DNA of 64,000 nt from Rikenellaceae bacterium (GCA_015060105.1 SUZD01000007.1:1-64000); one strand, 5' to 3'; positions 1 through 10,357 are shown, numbered from the stretch's first letter. A program made the numbers and translations. Notes: generated by a model not told the origin, from the sequence alone.

Positions 1-276
1 ACCAAATGCGAGCAAGATACCAACGGGTTGCTCTTTTTTGATAATCTCCTCGACAAAGTGGGGTGTCACAGGTAGGAAGTAAACGCTGTCAGCAATACCC
101 TCCGAGGTTTGAATTGTGGCAATGTTAGGGTTGATGAGGACTGTGCTGATTCCCTCTTCACGTAGCGCTTTAAGGGCTTGTGAACCAGAGTAGTCAAACT
201 CTCCAGCTTGTCCGATTTTCAGCGCTCCTGAACCGAGCACAACAACTTTCTTCTTTGTGTTAGTTTGATTTGCCAT
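1..276 (-). CDS. carB: Carbamoyl-phosphate synthase large subunit, N-terminus (partial, runs off window start)
   Basis: Reverse-strand translation [72 protein letters not shown] matches the CarB N-terminal ATP-grasp motif; not in ORF track because it is truncated. Confidence 0.9.
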   Translation of the reverse strand, partial: MANQTNTKKKVVVLGSGALKIGQAGEFDYSGSQALKALREEGISTVLINPNIATIQTSEGIADSVYFLPVTPHFVEEIIKKEQPVGILLAFG

Positions 277-424
277 ATATTTAAGGTTTTGTTGCTTCTC
301 GTTGTTTCTGGTCGGCAAATTACTCGACGTGGAGTGTAGTTTGCTTCGACCTGACTAAAATCGTACAAAGATAATCTCTTTTGGGCGAAAATCCCTGCTT
401 TTGCGCCACTTTTTTTTATTTTTT

Positions 425-1102
425 TTAATCTTGATCATCGGCAGGGATAATTATGTCGTCAATTCCTAACTTCGGAACATAGTGCGTATTGTCATTTCGA
501 TAGTAATCAAGCCTGCTTTTGTCAGTAGCTTCGGTAAGTTGAATTTGTTCTGCGCCTTTGCCAATTGCTAATATGAGCAAAGGCTCAAATGGCAGTTGCA
601 ACTCTTTCTTAATTATGGATTTATCAAATGCGGCTATACAAATGCCGTTAAGTCCGATTTCGACAGCTCGCAATAGCATACTTTGGGCTGAAATACCCAA
701 ATCTATGTAGGTGTATGGTGTTGGAGTTTTTGTCGAACAAACTACGATAAAAGATTGTGGTTCATAGCCCTTTGGTGGAAGTTCTAAGTCGGGTAGGGCA
801 GCACCTAAACGAATGTGAGGTAAAACTTTAATAGCTTCATTGGCGAGAACAGGACGAAAACGCAGAGTTTGTCCGTTTCGTGCCGATGCAATCTTGGTAT
901 TAACCTCGATAATGCTTCGTAGTTGGTCGGCTCTTACTGTGAATGATTTGTCGTAGGAGCGATAACTGCGATTTTTTAGCAGTAGTGAAGATAGGCTTGC
1001 GCTTGACTTGCGTTTTGTGGCTGGTGAATTTTTGCGCGCCAAATAGTCTTCCATTTTCTTTCCGATAAAATCGTCTGCCATAAATTCCTTTGTTTTAACC
1101 AT
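425..1102 (-). CDS. Nitroreductase family protein
   Basis: NRSYRSYDKSFTV...RNGQTLRFRPVLA...DLGISAQSMLLRAVEIGLNGICIAAFDK resembles the nitroreductase fold; start could be 1102 or 1081. Confidence 0.75.
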   Translation of the reverse strand: MVKTKEFMADDFIGKKMEDYLARKNSPATKRKSSASLSSLLLKNRSYRSYDKSFTVRADQLRSIIEVNTKIASARNGQTLRFRPVLANEAIKVLPHIRLGAALPDLELPPKGYEPQSFIVVCSTKTPTPYTYIDLGISAQSMLLRAVEIGLNGICIAAFDKSIIKKELQLPFEPLLILAIGKGAEQIQLTEATDKSRLDYYRNDNTHYVPKLGIDDIIIPADDQD

Positions 1103-1186
1103 TCCAAAGATAACTAAAAAAAGAGTTTTATTCAAAATTTCGGAATTTATACCTATCTTGCAATCGAAAATCAAACCAAGCATATT

Positions 1187-3238
1187 ATGAAAAAGTTGCT
1201 ATTATTGAGCGTGGTAATGTTGTGTGCATCAATGCTATCTGCACAACGAATGATAGATGTTGATGGTAAGGTTGTCCCTGCCGAAAAGCATGTTGCCGCT
1301 CTTTTTGCAAAGGGTAAAACTCCTCCTTTTTCCTTCAAACTTGATGGAGTGTCGTCGTCGGAGTTCATTCGCTCGTGGCGTCGTGAATTACGTCAGAAGG
1401 ATTCGGAGAGTGTAAATGTTTTGAAATATGAGGTTGTATATACTGCGCCTGATGGTTCATTCTCTGTCGTTTGTGATGTGCTTTCGTATGTCGATTTCAA
1501 TGCAATAGAGTGGACTTTGCACCTGAAAAATAACTCCTCGACCAAGAACTCACCACAAATTACCGAGTTGTTGGCAGCGGACTATGAGTTATGTAATAAA
1601 AAAGGCTCGCAATATACGCTTTATACACTGAAAGGTAGTCACGCCCAAAGTAGTGATTTCCAACTCCGTAAAATTGTCATCGAAAGCGATTCTATATATC
1701 ACCACGAGCCTTATTTGGGCCGTCCTTCTTCAAAAACAGCCTTCCCATTTTATAATATCTCGAATGAAACATCTGGTGTGATGTTTTCGATTGGTTGGAC
1801 AGGTAGCTGGTTTGCTGATTTTCAACAAAGTGCAGTCGGTAATTTGAGCGTTGAGTCAGGTATGCCCGAAGTTGATTTGTATCTCTTACCCGAAGAGCAA
1901 ATCCGTACACCTAAAATTTCACTGCTTTGGTGGCAGGGTAGTAATCGTATGGATGGAAATAATCTCTTCCGTCGTTTTGTTTTGGCACACCATTCACCGC
2001 GAGATAGCAAGGGTGAGATGATTCAGCCGCCATTGTGTAGCGGATTTGATTATGACGACCCCGACCCGTGCAATGAGTATAGCTGTTTTACGGAATTATT
2101 GGCTCGTGCAGTTGTCGAGCGTCAAGCGCAATTTAAAATTATTCCCGAGGTCTTTTGGTTAGACGCGGCCTGGTACGAGGGTGCAGGAACGTTCAATGGC
2201 GGAAGAAGTTGGTATCGTTCGGTGGGTACTTGGGAGGCTGATAAAGCGCGTTTCCCGAATGGTCTGCGTGCGATTGCCGATGATGTGCATAAACACGGCG
2301 CCGATTTTATGGTGTGGTTTGAGCCTGAACGAGTGTATAAGGATTCTAAAATATATAACGAACACCCCGAATGGTTGTTGCGTGATGGTGACTCTCCGCA
2401 CTACTTGCTGAATCTTGGAGATAAACGGGCTTGTGCTTGGCTTATCAATTATATGTGTAATTTCTTCGAACAGAATGGGATAGACCACTATCGACAAGAC
2501 TTTAATATCGGTCCGTCACCATTTTGGGCAGCGGCAGATGAACCCAAACGAAAGGGTATGACCCAAATCCGATATGTGGAGGGTCTGTATGCCTATCTTG
2601 ATGCATTGCGAGAGCGTTTCCCCGATATGTTGATTGATAATTGTGCAAGTGGCGGTCGTCGTTTTGATTTGGAGATGATTGACCGTTCAATGCCCTTGTG
2701 GCGAACAGACTGCCATTATGGCGAACCAAATTGTCAACAGTGTCATATGTATGGTTTAAGCCAATTCCTCCCACTCTCTGGAACGGGAACTTTCCATGCG
2801 GACGTGTATTGCACTCGTTCGAGTTTGAGTAGTGCCTATGCGTGGTTTGGTGAAGTGTTTGGCCGTACCAGCAATTTGACCGTGATTCAAAATGCTATGG
2901 CCGAGTATCGCAAACTGCGCCACTATTTCTTGGGCGACTTCTATCCGCTTACAGGTGATGAAGACTTAACGGAAGAGGATACTTGGATTGCTTATCAATG
3001 CAATATGTCGGAGTCGGGAAGTGGTATCGTGGCCGCATTCCGCCGTCCGAAGAATACGGAGCCTTCGTTGATTGTTAAATTGTGTGGCTTGGATCCTGCT
3101 GCAACTTATGAGTTGCGTAATTTGGACTTGAATCAGACGTTGGAAGCAACGGGAGCATCGCTGATGTCGGGCTATGAAATATATTTGGCCAACCCTCGCT
3201 CGGCGGCCATTATTGAATATAATAAAAAGTCCGAATAA
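1187..3238 (+). CDS. Secreted alpha-galactosidase, GH36-type
   Basis: Signal peptide MKKLLLLSVVMLCASMLSAQ; FWLDAAWYEGAG, DFMVWFEPERV, DHYRQDFNIGP and LIDNCASGGRRFDLEM motifs typical of GH36. Confidence 0.88.
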   Translation: MKKLLLLSVVMLCASMLSAQRMIDVDGKVVPAEKHVAALFAKGKTPPFSFKLDGVSSSEFIRSWRRELRQKDSESVNVLKYEVVYTAPDGSFSVVCDVLSYVDFNAIEWTLHLKNNSSTKNSPQITELLAADYELCNKKGSQYTLYTLKGSHAQSSDFQLRKIVIESDSIYHHEPYLGRPSSKTAFPFYNISNETSGVMFSIGWTGSWFADFQQSAVGNLSVESGMPEVDLYLLPEEQIRTPKISLLWWQGSNRMDGNNLFRRFVLAHHSPRDSKGEMIQPPLCSGFDYDDPDPCNEYSCFTELLARAVVERQAQFKIIPEVFWLDAAWYEGAGTFNGGRSWYRSVGTWEADKARFPNGLRAIADDVHKHGADFMVWFEPERVYKDSKIYNEHPEWLLRDGDSPHYLLNLGDKRACAWLINYMCNFFEQNGIDHYRQDFNIGPSPFWAAADEPKRKGMTQIRYVEGLYAYLDALRERFPDMLIDNCASGGRRFDLEMIDRSMPLWRTDCHYGEPNCQQCHMYGLSQFLPLSGTGTFHADVYCTRSSLSSAYAWFGEVFGRTSNLTVIQNAMAEYRKLRHYFLGDFYPLTGDEDLTEEDTWIAYQCNMSESGSGIVAAFRRPKNTEPSLIVKLCGLDPAATYELRNLDLNQTLEATGASLMSGYEIYLANPRSAAIIEYNKKSE

Positions 3239-3281
3239 TAAAATAATACGATGTGTTATCTAATCAATAAATACAACTACT

Positions 3282-5777
3282 ATGAGTAAGCTTTTTCATT
3301 GTGCCGTTGCATTGGCTTTGGGTGCTATGTTGGTATCGTGCAGTGCAGATTGTTTGCCTGCCGAACCGAGTGGTAAGACGCCTATTGGAGTGCCTTTTCA
3401 GCAAGTAACTCTGGAAGATGATTTCTGGCGTCCACGTCTGCTGACGCAAAAACGAACTCTTGTCCCATTTGCGCTCGAAAAAACCGAGCCAGCCGTGGAG
3501 AACCTGCGTCGTACAGGAGCATATCTGCGTGGCGAGAAGATAGAACCGCTGCTACGTTGGCCGTTTTATGTTGCGTCAGACCTCTTCAAGGTCATGGAGG
3601 GCGCTGCCTATCTGCTCACAATAGAGCCCGATGCCGAATTGGAGGCGAAGATGGACGAAATTATTGATGTGATAGCCTCGGCGCAAAAGCCTGATGGATA
3701 TCTGTATGAGCATCATACTGTACCCGAAGAGTGTCGTTATCAAAATAACTATTGGGGCTCAGGCCGCACGCCTTATAGTAATGTATTGTTCAGCCACGAG
3801 CTTTATAATATGGGTCATATGTACGAGGCGGCTATTGCTTATTATCGTGCGACGGGTAAGCGCAAATGGCTTGATGTTGCCGAGAAGAGTGCCCGCCATA
3901 TCAATAAGGTTTTCTTCGAGGGGGATTCTGCGTATAATGGTGGTAAGCCCGTAAACCAGGCCCCCGGCCATCAAGAGATAGAGTTGGCGCTGGTTAAGAT
4001 GTTTGAGGTGACGGGTGATTCTCTCTATCTTGAAATGGCGGCTAAATTCATTGATATTCGTGGTGTTACATACGTTCCACGTGGCGTGAAAATTACTACA
4101 CCCGAATATGCACAACAGCACCTCCCTGTGCGTGAACAGCGCGAGGCTGTCGGTCACGCAGTGCGTGCTACATATCTATATTCGGGTATGGCTGATGTTG
4201 TTGCACAACTTGGAGATACGACACTTGTGCCTGCACTTGAAGCGGTTTGGGGTGATATTGTTAATCGTAAAATGCACATTACGGGCGGTCTTGGTGCAGT
4301 ATCGGGCATTGAGGGATTTGGTCCGGCCTATGTTCTGCCTAACAAAGATACCTATGACGAGACCTGCTCGGCTGTTGGTAATGTAATGTTTAACTATCGA
4401 ATGTTTCTGATGTCGCGCAACGCAAAATATATTGATGTTGCCGAGGTGGCTCTATTTAATAATGTGCTTGCAGGGACAAATCTCGAAGGCAATCGTTTCT
4501 TCTATGTCAATCCATTGGAGGCCGATGGTCGTAAAACATTCAATCATGGTCACGCAGGTCGTGCTCCTTGGTTTGCGACCGCTTGTTGTCCGTCGAATCT
4601 TGCACGCTTGATACCACAAGTTCCGGGTATGATATATTCGCATACAGACAATGAAATATTTTGCGGTTTTTATGCGGGTAGCTCAACTTCGGTAGTATTA
4701 GAGAGTGGTAACGTAGCACTCAAACAAACAACAGATTATCCGTTTGCAGGTAAAGTTTCAATTGAGGTCGCTCCCGAGAATGAAGGTGCTGAATTTACGC
4801 TTTGGGTTCGTGTGCCGACTTGGTGTGCCGGTGACCGCTTTGTGCCGGGTGAATTGTATAGTTATGCCGATAAGGTTGGCTCGAAAGCGGTTGTGTCGGT
4901 AAATGGTCGTAAAGTGCGTTTTGATGCTATTGATGGTTTTGTTCCTGTGCGCCGTAGTTGGCGTTCGGGCGATGTCGTTACGCTGGATATGGATATGCCG
5001 TTGCGATATTCGGTAGCAGACGAGAGGGTAGAGGCAGATAGTGATAGAGTCTGTCTTACTCGCGGTCCGCTTGTACTTTGCGCCGAAGCGGCAGATAACG
5101 AGTACCCCGTTGTTGGCTATTTTATCGAAAATATAGGTAAACAAGGCAATGTAGCTCGTTATACCGAAGGAGTAGTGGAGGGTATTCCGTATGTCGATAT
5201 AGATGCTGATGTCGCCACCGAAGAGGGCTCGACGTCTGCTACATTGCGCCTTTTGCCCTATTATGCGTGGAATAACCGAGGAAACGCAGCAATGAACGTA
5301 TGGTTTGCACGTAGCTGGCAAACGGCAAGAGAGGGCGCTCCTCGCTTGGTAAGTAATGTAGCGTCGGTGAAAGCTACCGACACCTATGGCAATGACGATG
5401 TGAATGCGATTGTAGATGGTTTGCGGCCCAAACACTCGCGCGACAATAATATTCCTCGCTGGACAAGCTGGCCTCAAAAAGGTAAAACCCAAGAGGTGGA
5501 AATTACTCTCAAAAAACGCCAACCTATTGAATGTGTGCAAGTATATTGGTATGACGATAATGGTGGTGTTCAACTGCCCGTTTCGTGGAGTATGCAGTAT
5601 TTGTGCGATGGAGAGTGGCGCGATTATATGCCTTATGTGACAGACCGTTTTGGTGTTTTGGCCGACCAATTCAATATGGTGCACCCCGATATGCCTATTG
5701 AGGCCGAAGCGTTGCGCCTAACCATTGTGCCGAAAAGCGATGCGACTGTCGGTATTCTTGAAGCCGTAATCGAGTAA
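3282..5777 (+). CDS. Lipoprotein GH127-family glycosidase (beta-L-arabinofuranosidase type) with C-terminal discoidin-like domain
   Basis: Lipobox LVSCSAD; VTLEDDFWRPRL, GHQEIELALVKMFEVTGD, ETCSAVGNVMFNYRMF, ACCPSNLARLIPQVPGMIYS are GH127 hallmarks. Confidence 0.88.
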   Translation: MSKLFHCAVALALGAMLVSCSADCLPAEPSGKTPIGVPFQQVTLEDDFWRPRLLTQKRTLVPFALEKTEPAVENLRRTGAYLRGEKIEPLLRWPFYVASDLFKVMEGAAYLLTIEPDAELEAKMDEIIDVIASAQKPDGYLYEHHTVPEECRYQNNYWGSGRTPYSNVLFSHELYNMGHMYEAAIAYYRATGKRKWLDVAEKSARHINKVFFEGDSAYNGGKPVNQAPGHQEIELALVKMFEVTGDSLYLEMAAKFIDIRGVTYVPRGVKITTPEYAQQHLPVREQREAVGHAVRATYLYSGMADVVAQLGDTTLVPALEAVWGDIVNRKMHITGGLGAVSGIEGFGPAYVLPNKDTYDETCSAVGNVMFNYRMFLMSRNAKYIDVAEVALFNNVLAGTNLEGNRFFYVNPLEADGRKTFNHGHAGRAPWFATACCPSNLARLIPQVPGMIYSHTDNEIFCGFYAGSSTSVVLESGNVALKQTTDYPFAGKVSIEVAPENEGAEFTLWVRVPTWCAGDRFVPGELYSYADKVGSKAVVSVNGRKVRFDAIDGFVPVRRSWRSGDVVTLDMDMPLRYSVADERVEADSDRVCLTRGPLVLCAEAADNEYPVVGYFIENIGKQGNVARYTEGVVEGIPYVDIDADVATEEGSTSATLRLLPYYAWNNRGNAAMNVWFARSWQTAREGAPRLVSNVASVKATDTYGNDDVNAIVDGLRPKHSRDNNIPRWTSWPQKGKTQEVEITLKKRQPIECVQVYWYDDNGGVQLPVSWSMQYLCDGEWRDYMPYVTDRFGVLADQFNMVHPDMPIEAEALRLTIVPKSDATVGILEAVIE

Positions 5778-5881
5778 AAGTAAGAATAACTTGGTTTCGT
5801 ATTTAAAACCTCTTGATTGAGATTGCTCTTTCGAGAGGTTTTTTGTATCTTTGCAAGTAAACAGATATTTACAACAAAACT

Positions 5882-8344
5882 ATGAGAAAAATATTACTAA
5901 TTATCGCATTGCCACTCTTGGCCGCCAATATTGCATTGGCGGAAACAGAAGCCCCGACGTCTGTAAACCGCTATGAATTGGCCGAGCGCTTTACTGCGTC
6001 GAAGTTGCAGAATATGCTTTTTTCGACAAGCGTGGATCCGCATTGGTTTCACTCGGGCGAGAAGTTTTGGTACTCGTACAAAACAAGCAAAGGTACAAGT
6101 TGGTATGTGGTTGATCCTGCCAAACGTAGCCGTAAACCGCTGTTTGACAATGTTAAACTTGCGGCACAACTGACCGAGATTGTTCGTGACCCGTATGTCG
6201 CTTCGCATCTTCCCATTCGCAATTTGGAAGTAGATGAAGATGGATATACATTCACATTCGAGGTAACCTCTTCGCAGGATGCCAAACCTAAACCTTTGTC
6301 GAAAGAGGATTCGTTGGCAGGCAAGAAGCCCCAAAAAGTGAGTGGTCGCGAAGTATTCTATTTCTCGTACGACAGCCGCAATGGCGAACTTACCCATCTC
6401 AAAGATAAGGAAAAAGAGACCAAGCAGTTGGGCTGGGCTTCGGTGTCGCCCGATGGCAAAACGGTGGTGTATGCCAAAAATCTTAACCTCTATCGTATGT
6501 CGCGTGAGGACTATGAAAAACTCAAAAAAGACGATAAGGATACCACTATTGTCGAGCATCAAATAACGACAGATGGCGTAGAGCACTTTGGTTATGGTCA
6601 GTCGTATAGCCGACTTAATACCAGTAAATTGTGCGATGATACGCGTCGTGCTGCGTATGGTGTATGGTCGCCAGACTCGCGCTACTTCCTGACGCAAGTC
6701 GAGGATAAACGAGAGGTTAAAGAGTTGTGGGTTATCAATGCGTTGGCAAATCCTCGTCCTACACTTGAAACATACAAATATCAAATGCCAGGCGAGAAAG
6801 AGGGCCCTATTCCTCACCTCTATTTGTTCGATATGAGCGACAATTCTCGCAAAGAGATTAATATCGAGCGTTTCCCAAGTCAAACAATCTCGGTTGCTGT
6901 ACAACCGCGCCAACACAATCAACGACACAAATACGATCAACCGAGAGTGTGGCTGGGTAGTAACGACAGATTCTATGTAACTTGTTCGAGCCGAGATTTG
7001 CACCGTATTGACATTTGCTCTTATACCATCGGTAGCGACTCGTTGTGCACACTGATTGAGGAGCGTATGAATACCTATATCGAGGTGCGTCCATTGTCGA
7101 TTGTAAATCAAGGTAAGGAGCTTATTCAATGGAGCGAGCGCGATGGTTGGGCACACTTATATCTCTATTCCGAAGACGGAACATTGGTGCGTCGCTTGAC
7201 CGAAGGCCCTTGGCATGTGCACAATATCCTCAAAGTTGATGAGAAAGCTCGTAAGGTCTATTTTACTGCAATGGGTCGCGAGGAGGGCGAAAATCCCTTC
7301 TATCAACACCTCTATTCGGTTAGCCTTGATGGTGGTGAGGTAACGCTGCTCAATGAGGGTAATTTTTATCATGAGCCTATCGTTGATGACGCTTGCCGTT
7401 ACTTTGTTGATAACTTCTCGCGTGTAGATACCATTCCCGAGACGGCACTGTATGATACCAAAGGTAAGAAGATTATGACGCTCGAAGTTAGTGATTTCTC
7501 GCAGCTGCTTGCCAATGGCTATCAATTCCCCGAAACATTTACGGTAAAGGCCGCAGATGGCGTAACCGACCTCTATGGCGTGATGTACAAACCTTTTGAT
7601 TTTGACCCCGAAAAGAGTTATCCGATTGTGGATTATGTCTATCCGGGCCCTCAAACTGATGCTGTTCGTCACCCCTTTACCCGTATGAGTGTGCGTACCG
7701 ACCGATTGGCACAAGCAGGTTTTATTGTAATCTCGGTGGGTAACCGTGGAGGTCACCCCGATCGCTCAAAATGGTATCATAACTATGGCTATGGTAACCT
7801 GCGTGATTATGGCTTGGCTGATCAGAAAGCGGCTATTGAGCAACTTGCAGCCCGCCATAGCTTTATTGATATCAATCGTGTCGGAATTCACGGTCACTCG
7901 GGCGGAGGCTTTATGTCAACGGCTGCCATTCTGCAATACCCCGACTTCTTCAAGGTTGCTGTGTCGTGCGCAGGAAACCACGACAACCGAATCTATAATC
8001 GCTGGTGGAGCGAAACACACCATGGCGTTAAGGAGAAAACCAATGATAAGGGCGAGGTGTCGTTCGAGTATCGCATTAGCAGTAACCCCGAGATTGCCAA
8101 ACAACTGAAAGGACACTTAATGCTCGTTCACGGAGAGATTGATAATAATGTTCACCCGGGAAATACCTCGCGTGTTGTTGATGCTCTGATTCGTGCGGGC
8201 AAACGCTTCGATATGCTCTACCTGCCAACCCAGCGTCACGCCTTTGGCGATATGAATGAGTACTTCTATTGGCGATTGGTCGATTACTTTACCGATTACC
8301 TTATCGATGGTCGCCAAACCCAAGTCGACATACCCAAACGATAG
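5882..8344 (+). CDS. S9-family dipeptidyl peptidase IV
   Basis: Signal peptide; DPPIV N-terminal propeller; catalytic GIHGHSGGGFMS; C-terminal VHGEIDNNVHPGNTSRVVDALIRAGKRFDMLYLPTQRHAFG. Confidence 0.92.
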   Translation: MRKILLIIALPLLAANIALAETEAPTSVNRYELAERFTASKLQNMLFSTSVDPHWFHSGEKFWYSYKTSKGTSWYVVDPAKRSRKPLFDNVKLAAQLTEIVRDPYVASHLPIRNLEVDEDGYTFTFEVTSSQDAKPKPLSKEDSLAGKKPQKVSGREVFYFSYDSRNGELTHLKDKEKETKQLGWASVSPDGKTVVYAKNLNLYRMSREDYEKLKKDDKDTTIVEHQITTDGVEHFGYGQSYSRLNTSKLCDDTRRAAYGVWSPDSRYFLTQVEDKREVKELWVINALANPRPTLETYKYQMPGEKEGPIPHLYLFDMSDNSRKEINIERFPSQTISVAVQPRQHNQRHKYDQPRVWLGSNDRFYVTCSSRDLHRIDICSYTIGSDSLCTLIEERMNTYIEVRPLSIVNQGKELIQWSERDGWAHLYLYSEDGTLVRRLTEGPWHVHNILKVDEKARKVYFTAMGREEGENPFYQHLYSVSLDGGEVTLLNEGNFYHEPIVDDACRYFVDNFSRVDTIPETALYDTKGKKIMTLEVSDFSQLLANGYQFPETFTVKAADGVTDLYGVMYKPFDFDPEKSYPIVDYVYPGPQTDAVRHPFTRMSVRTDRLAQAGFIVISVGNRGGHPDRSKWYHNYGYGNLRDYGLADQKAAIEQLAARHSFIDINRVGIHGHSGGGFMSTAAILQYPDFFKVAVSCAGNHDNRIYNRWWSETHHGVKEKTNDKGEVSFEYRISSNPEIAKQLKGHLMLVHGEIDNNVHPGNTSRVVDALIRAGKRFDMLYLPTQRHAFGDMNEYFYWRLVDYFTDYLIDGRQTQVDIPKR

Positions 8345-8413
8345 GAGTAGGCAAAACTCGATACGTAAATCACCTCTTGCAATATGCGAGAGGTGATTTT
8401 TATTTATTCGAAA

Positions 8414-9250
8414 TTAAAACTCCGCTTCGAGTATGACGGGGTAGTGGTCCGAAATAAACGGAGCACCATAATCGCCATCTAATACTCGGAATGATTTGGG
8501 CTCTACACCGCGAACAAAGATATGGTCGATAACCCAACTTGCGTCGTCGAAATGGGTGCGCTCCCAACAGTTCAGCGTTGCACGATGGTCTGTATCGGGG
8601 GCCGCCTGCCTAGAATCAATCAACATCGCTTTGATAGACTCGTAAATTGGCAGGTCGGTGGTGCTGTTGAAATCGGCAGTCAGGAATACGGGTTCGCCAT
8701 TAGCCGCAATCTCTTCTATTCGTTGCGCTATAAGCATAAGGCTTTGGCGGCGCGCCTCGGGGCCATAGTGGTCGAGGTGGGTGTTCATATATATAAACTC
8801 TTGGTTGTTGGCCTTCATCTTCAATCGCGCCCAAGTACAACTGCGTTTGCACATTGCGTCCCAACCTCGCGAAGGGACTTCGGGAGTTTCCGACAACCAG
8901 AAGGTGCCGCAATCAAGCATCTCGACACTCTCGGTATCGTAGAAAATAGCCATATGCTCGCCATACGACGCTCCGTCCTCGCGTCCGAGGCCGTAACTGC
9001 CGTATTGAGGCAGATTCTCTTTGAGGTATTGGTATTGGTGTAGTTGCGCCTCTTGTAGTCCGAAAATGGTGGGCTTCTCGGCGTTGATCATATTGATACT
9101 TGCTTGTTTGCGATTGTCCCAGCAGTTTTCGCCATCTTCGCTAACGTCCACGCGAACATTGTAGGAGATTACTTTGATTTCGGTTTTGCCACACGATGCG
9201 ATTACGAGTGCCACCGCCAGACACAGAGCAATGTTTAGTAGTTTTTTCAT
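8414..9250 (-). CDS. Endonuclease/exonuclease/phosphatase family lipoprotein
   Basis: Lipobox VIASCGK; KVISYNVRVD, IFGLQEAQ, NTHLDHYGPEARRQS, LTADFNSTTD, ISDHYPVILEAEF. Confidence 0.9.
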   Translation of the reverse strand: MKKLLNIALCLAVALVIASCGKTEIKVISYNVRVDVSEDGENCWDNRKQASINMINAEKPTIFGLQEAQLHQYQYLKENLPQYGSYGLGREDGASYGEHMAIFYDTESVEMLDCGTFWLSETPEVPSRGWDAMCKRSCTWARLKMKANNQEFIYMNTHLDHYGPEARRQSLMLIAQRIEEIAANGEPVFLTADFNSTTDLPIYESIKAMLIDSRQAAPDTDHRATLNCWERTHFDDASWVIDHIFVRGVEPKSFRVLDGDYGAPFISDHYPVILEAEF

Positions 9251-9576
9251 AGAGCTTTGCAGTTTTAGATGTGTTGTACTGCAAAGGTACCTTTAATTTA
9301 CGAAAGTGGTATCACTAAAATAAAAAAAAAGCAGTCACGCGACTGCTTTTTGTGTGCCACATCGTGCCAGACTATCGAACTTGCTTTAATGATTTAGTAA
9401 AATTTGCAGAGTTTATAGATTGGCTACATGAGCATTTCCCAGATATATCTACTGATGTTAAATAAACCATAGGCCTGTATCAATCTAAATATCGTACTTT
9501 TTAATCTTTCAAAGGGAGGTTTCAATATCCATTCATTGTATCGTCTTAATCTAAAAGATTATTTATACCTCTCTTG

Positions 9577-9867
9577 TTATAACTCTTTGGCCTTGCTGAG
9601 TGCTTTTTCAAGGTCTGAAACCGAATTTATTTCCCAAACTTTATTACCAACCTTAACAAAACCACTAACATTGGGCTTGTTCGTTTGTTCAAACAACTCC
9701 ACAACCTCAACACCCAATGCATCTGCAATTTTGGTGAGTGTTGTTAGTGTGGGATTGCCATTTAATGCCGTTGACAAGTTTACAGGATGAACTCCCAACA
9801 ACTCCGCAACCTTAGCCAATGTCAGCCCTCGTTCTTTTGCAATCTGTTTAACTCTCAATGTAGCCAT
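9577..9867 (-). CDS. XRE-family helix-turn-helix regulator
   Basis: MATLRVKQIAKERGLTLAKVAELLGVHPVNLSTALNGNPTLTTLTKIADALGVEVVELFE HTH pattern. Confidence 0.88.
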   Translation of the reverse strand: MATLRVKQIAKERGLTLAKVAELLGVHPVNLSTALNGNPTLTTLTKIADALGVEVVELFEQTNKPNVSGFVKVGNKVWEINSVSDLEKALSKAKEL

Positions 9868-9957
9868 AATATCCAATTTATAGATACGCACAACGCATCT
9901 TTATATTCTTAGGATTATAAGTTTAGGTCTTTTCTCTATTTATTTTTATTTACAAGT

Positions 9958-10167
9958 TTATTTTGCTTCTAGGTTTATAAGTATATTTTCAAAAGTATCT
10001 GAAATATAAGACGTAGTATCATTCATATAGCGTTTTCTATATATGGCCATAAAATTACTTACTGTTCTGTGTGTTGATGCTGTGGTGGGATATTTCTGTA
10101 TAAATAGTTGTATATTGGTTTCGCCATAAAGACGTGCATATATTATCCCTGCATACTGCCTTAATCT
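9958..10167 (-). pseudogene. Open reading remnant without obvious start codon (unknown family)
   Basis: Reverse-strand frame RLRQYAGIIYARLYGETNIQLFIQKYPTTASTHRTVSNFMAIYRKRYMNDTTSYISDTFENILINLEAK* open for about 69 codons; only internal ATGs. Confidence 0.3.
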
Positions 10168-10357
10168 TCAACTTTCATTACTACAAATGCTACACATTTG
10201 GCCTATTAGGCAAGCAACGAGCTCTCCCATATGAAAATCGATAATAATTCAGACCCCCAATCGCCCCCCACTCCAAAGAAAATCATTACGCAAAAACGGA
10301 TGTAATCTCTATACTAAGAGAACTCCACCAGTTTTCTTAGTGCATCGTTACACTATA

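Noticed and set aside
4758-5684. 308-aa reverse ORF antisense to the GH127 gene
   Set aside because: Antisense shadow ORF inside a confident CDS.
5897-7156. 419-aa reverse ORF antisense to DPP-IV
   Set aside because: Fully contained within a well-supported S9 peptidase gene; no family resemblance.
10234-10305. Tiny ORF MKIDNNSDPQSPPTPKKIITQKRM upstream of the zinc-ribbon region
   Set aside because: 24 codons, no supporting signal or homology recognisable by eye.
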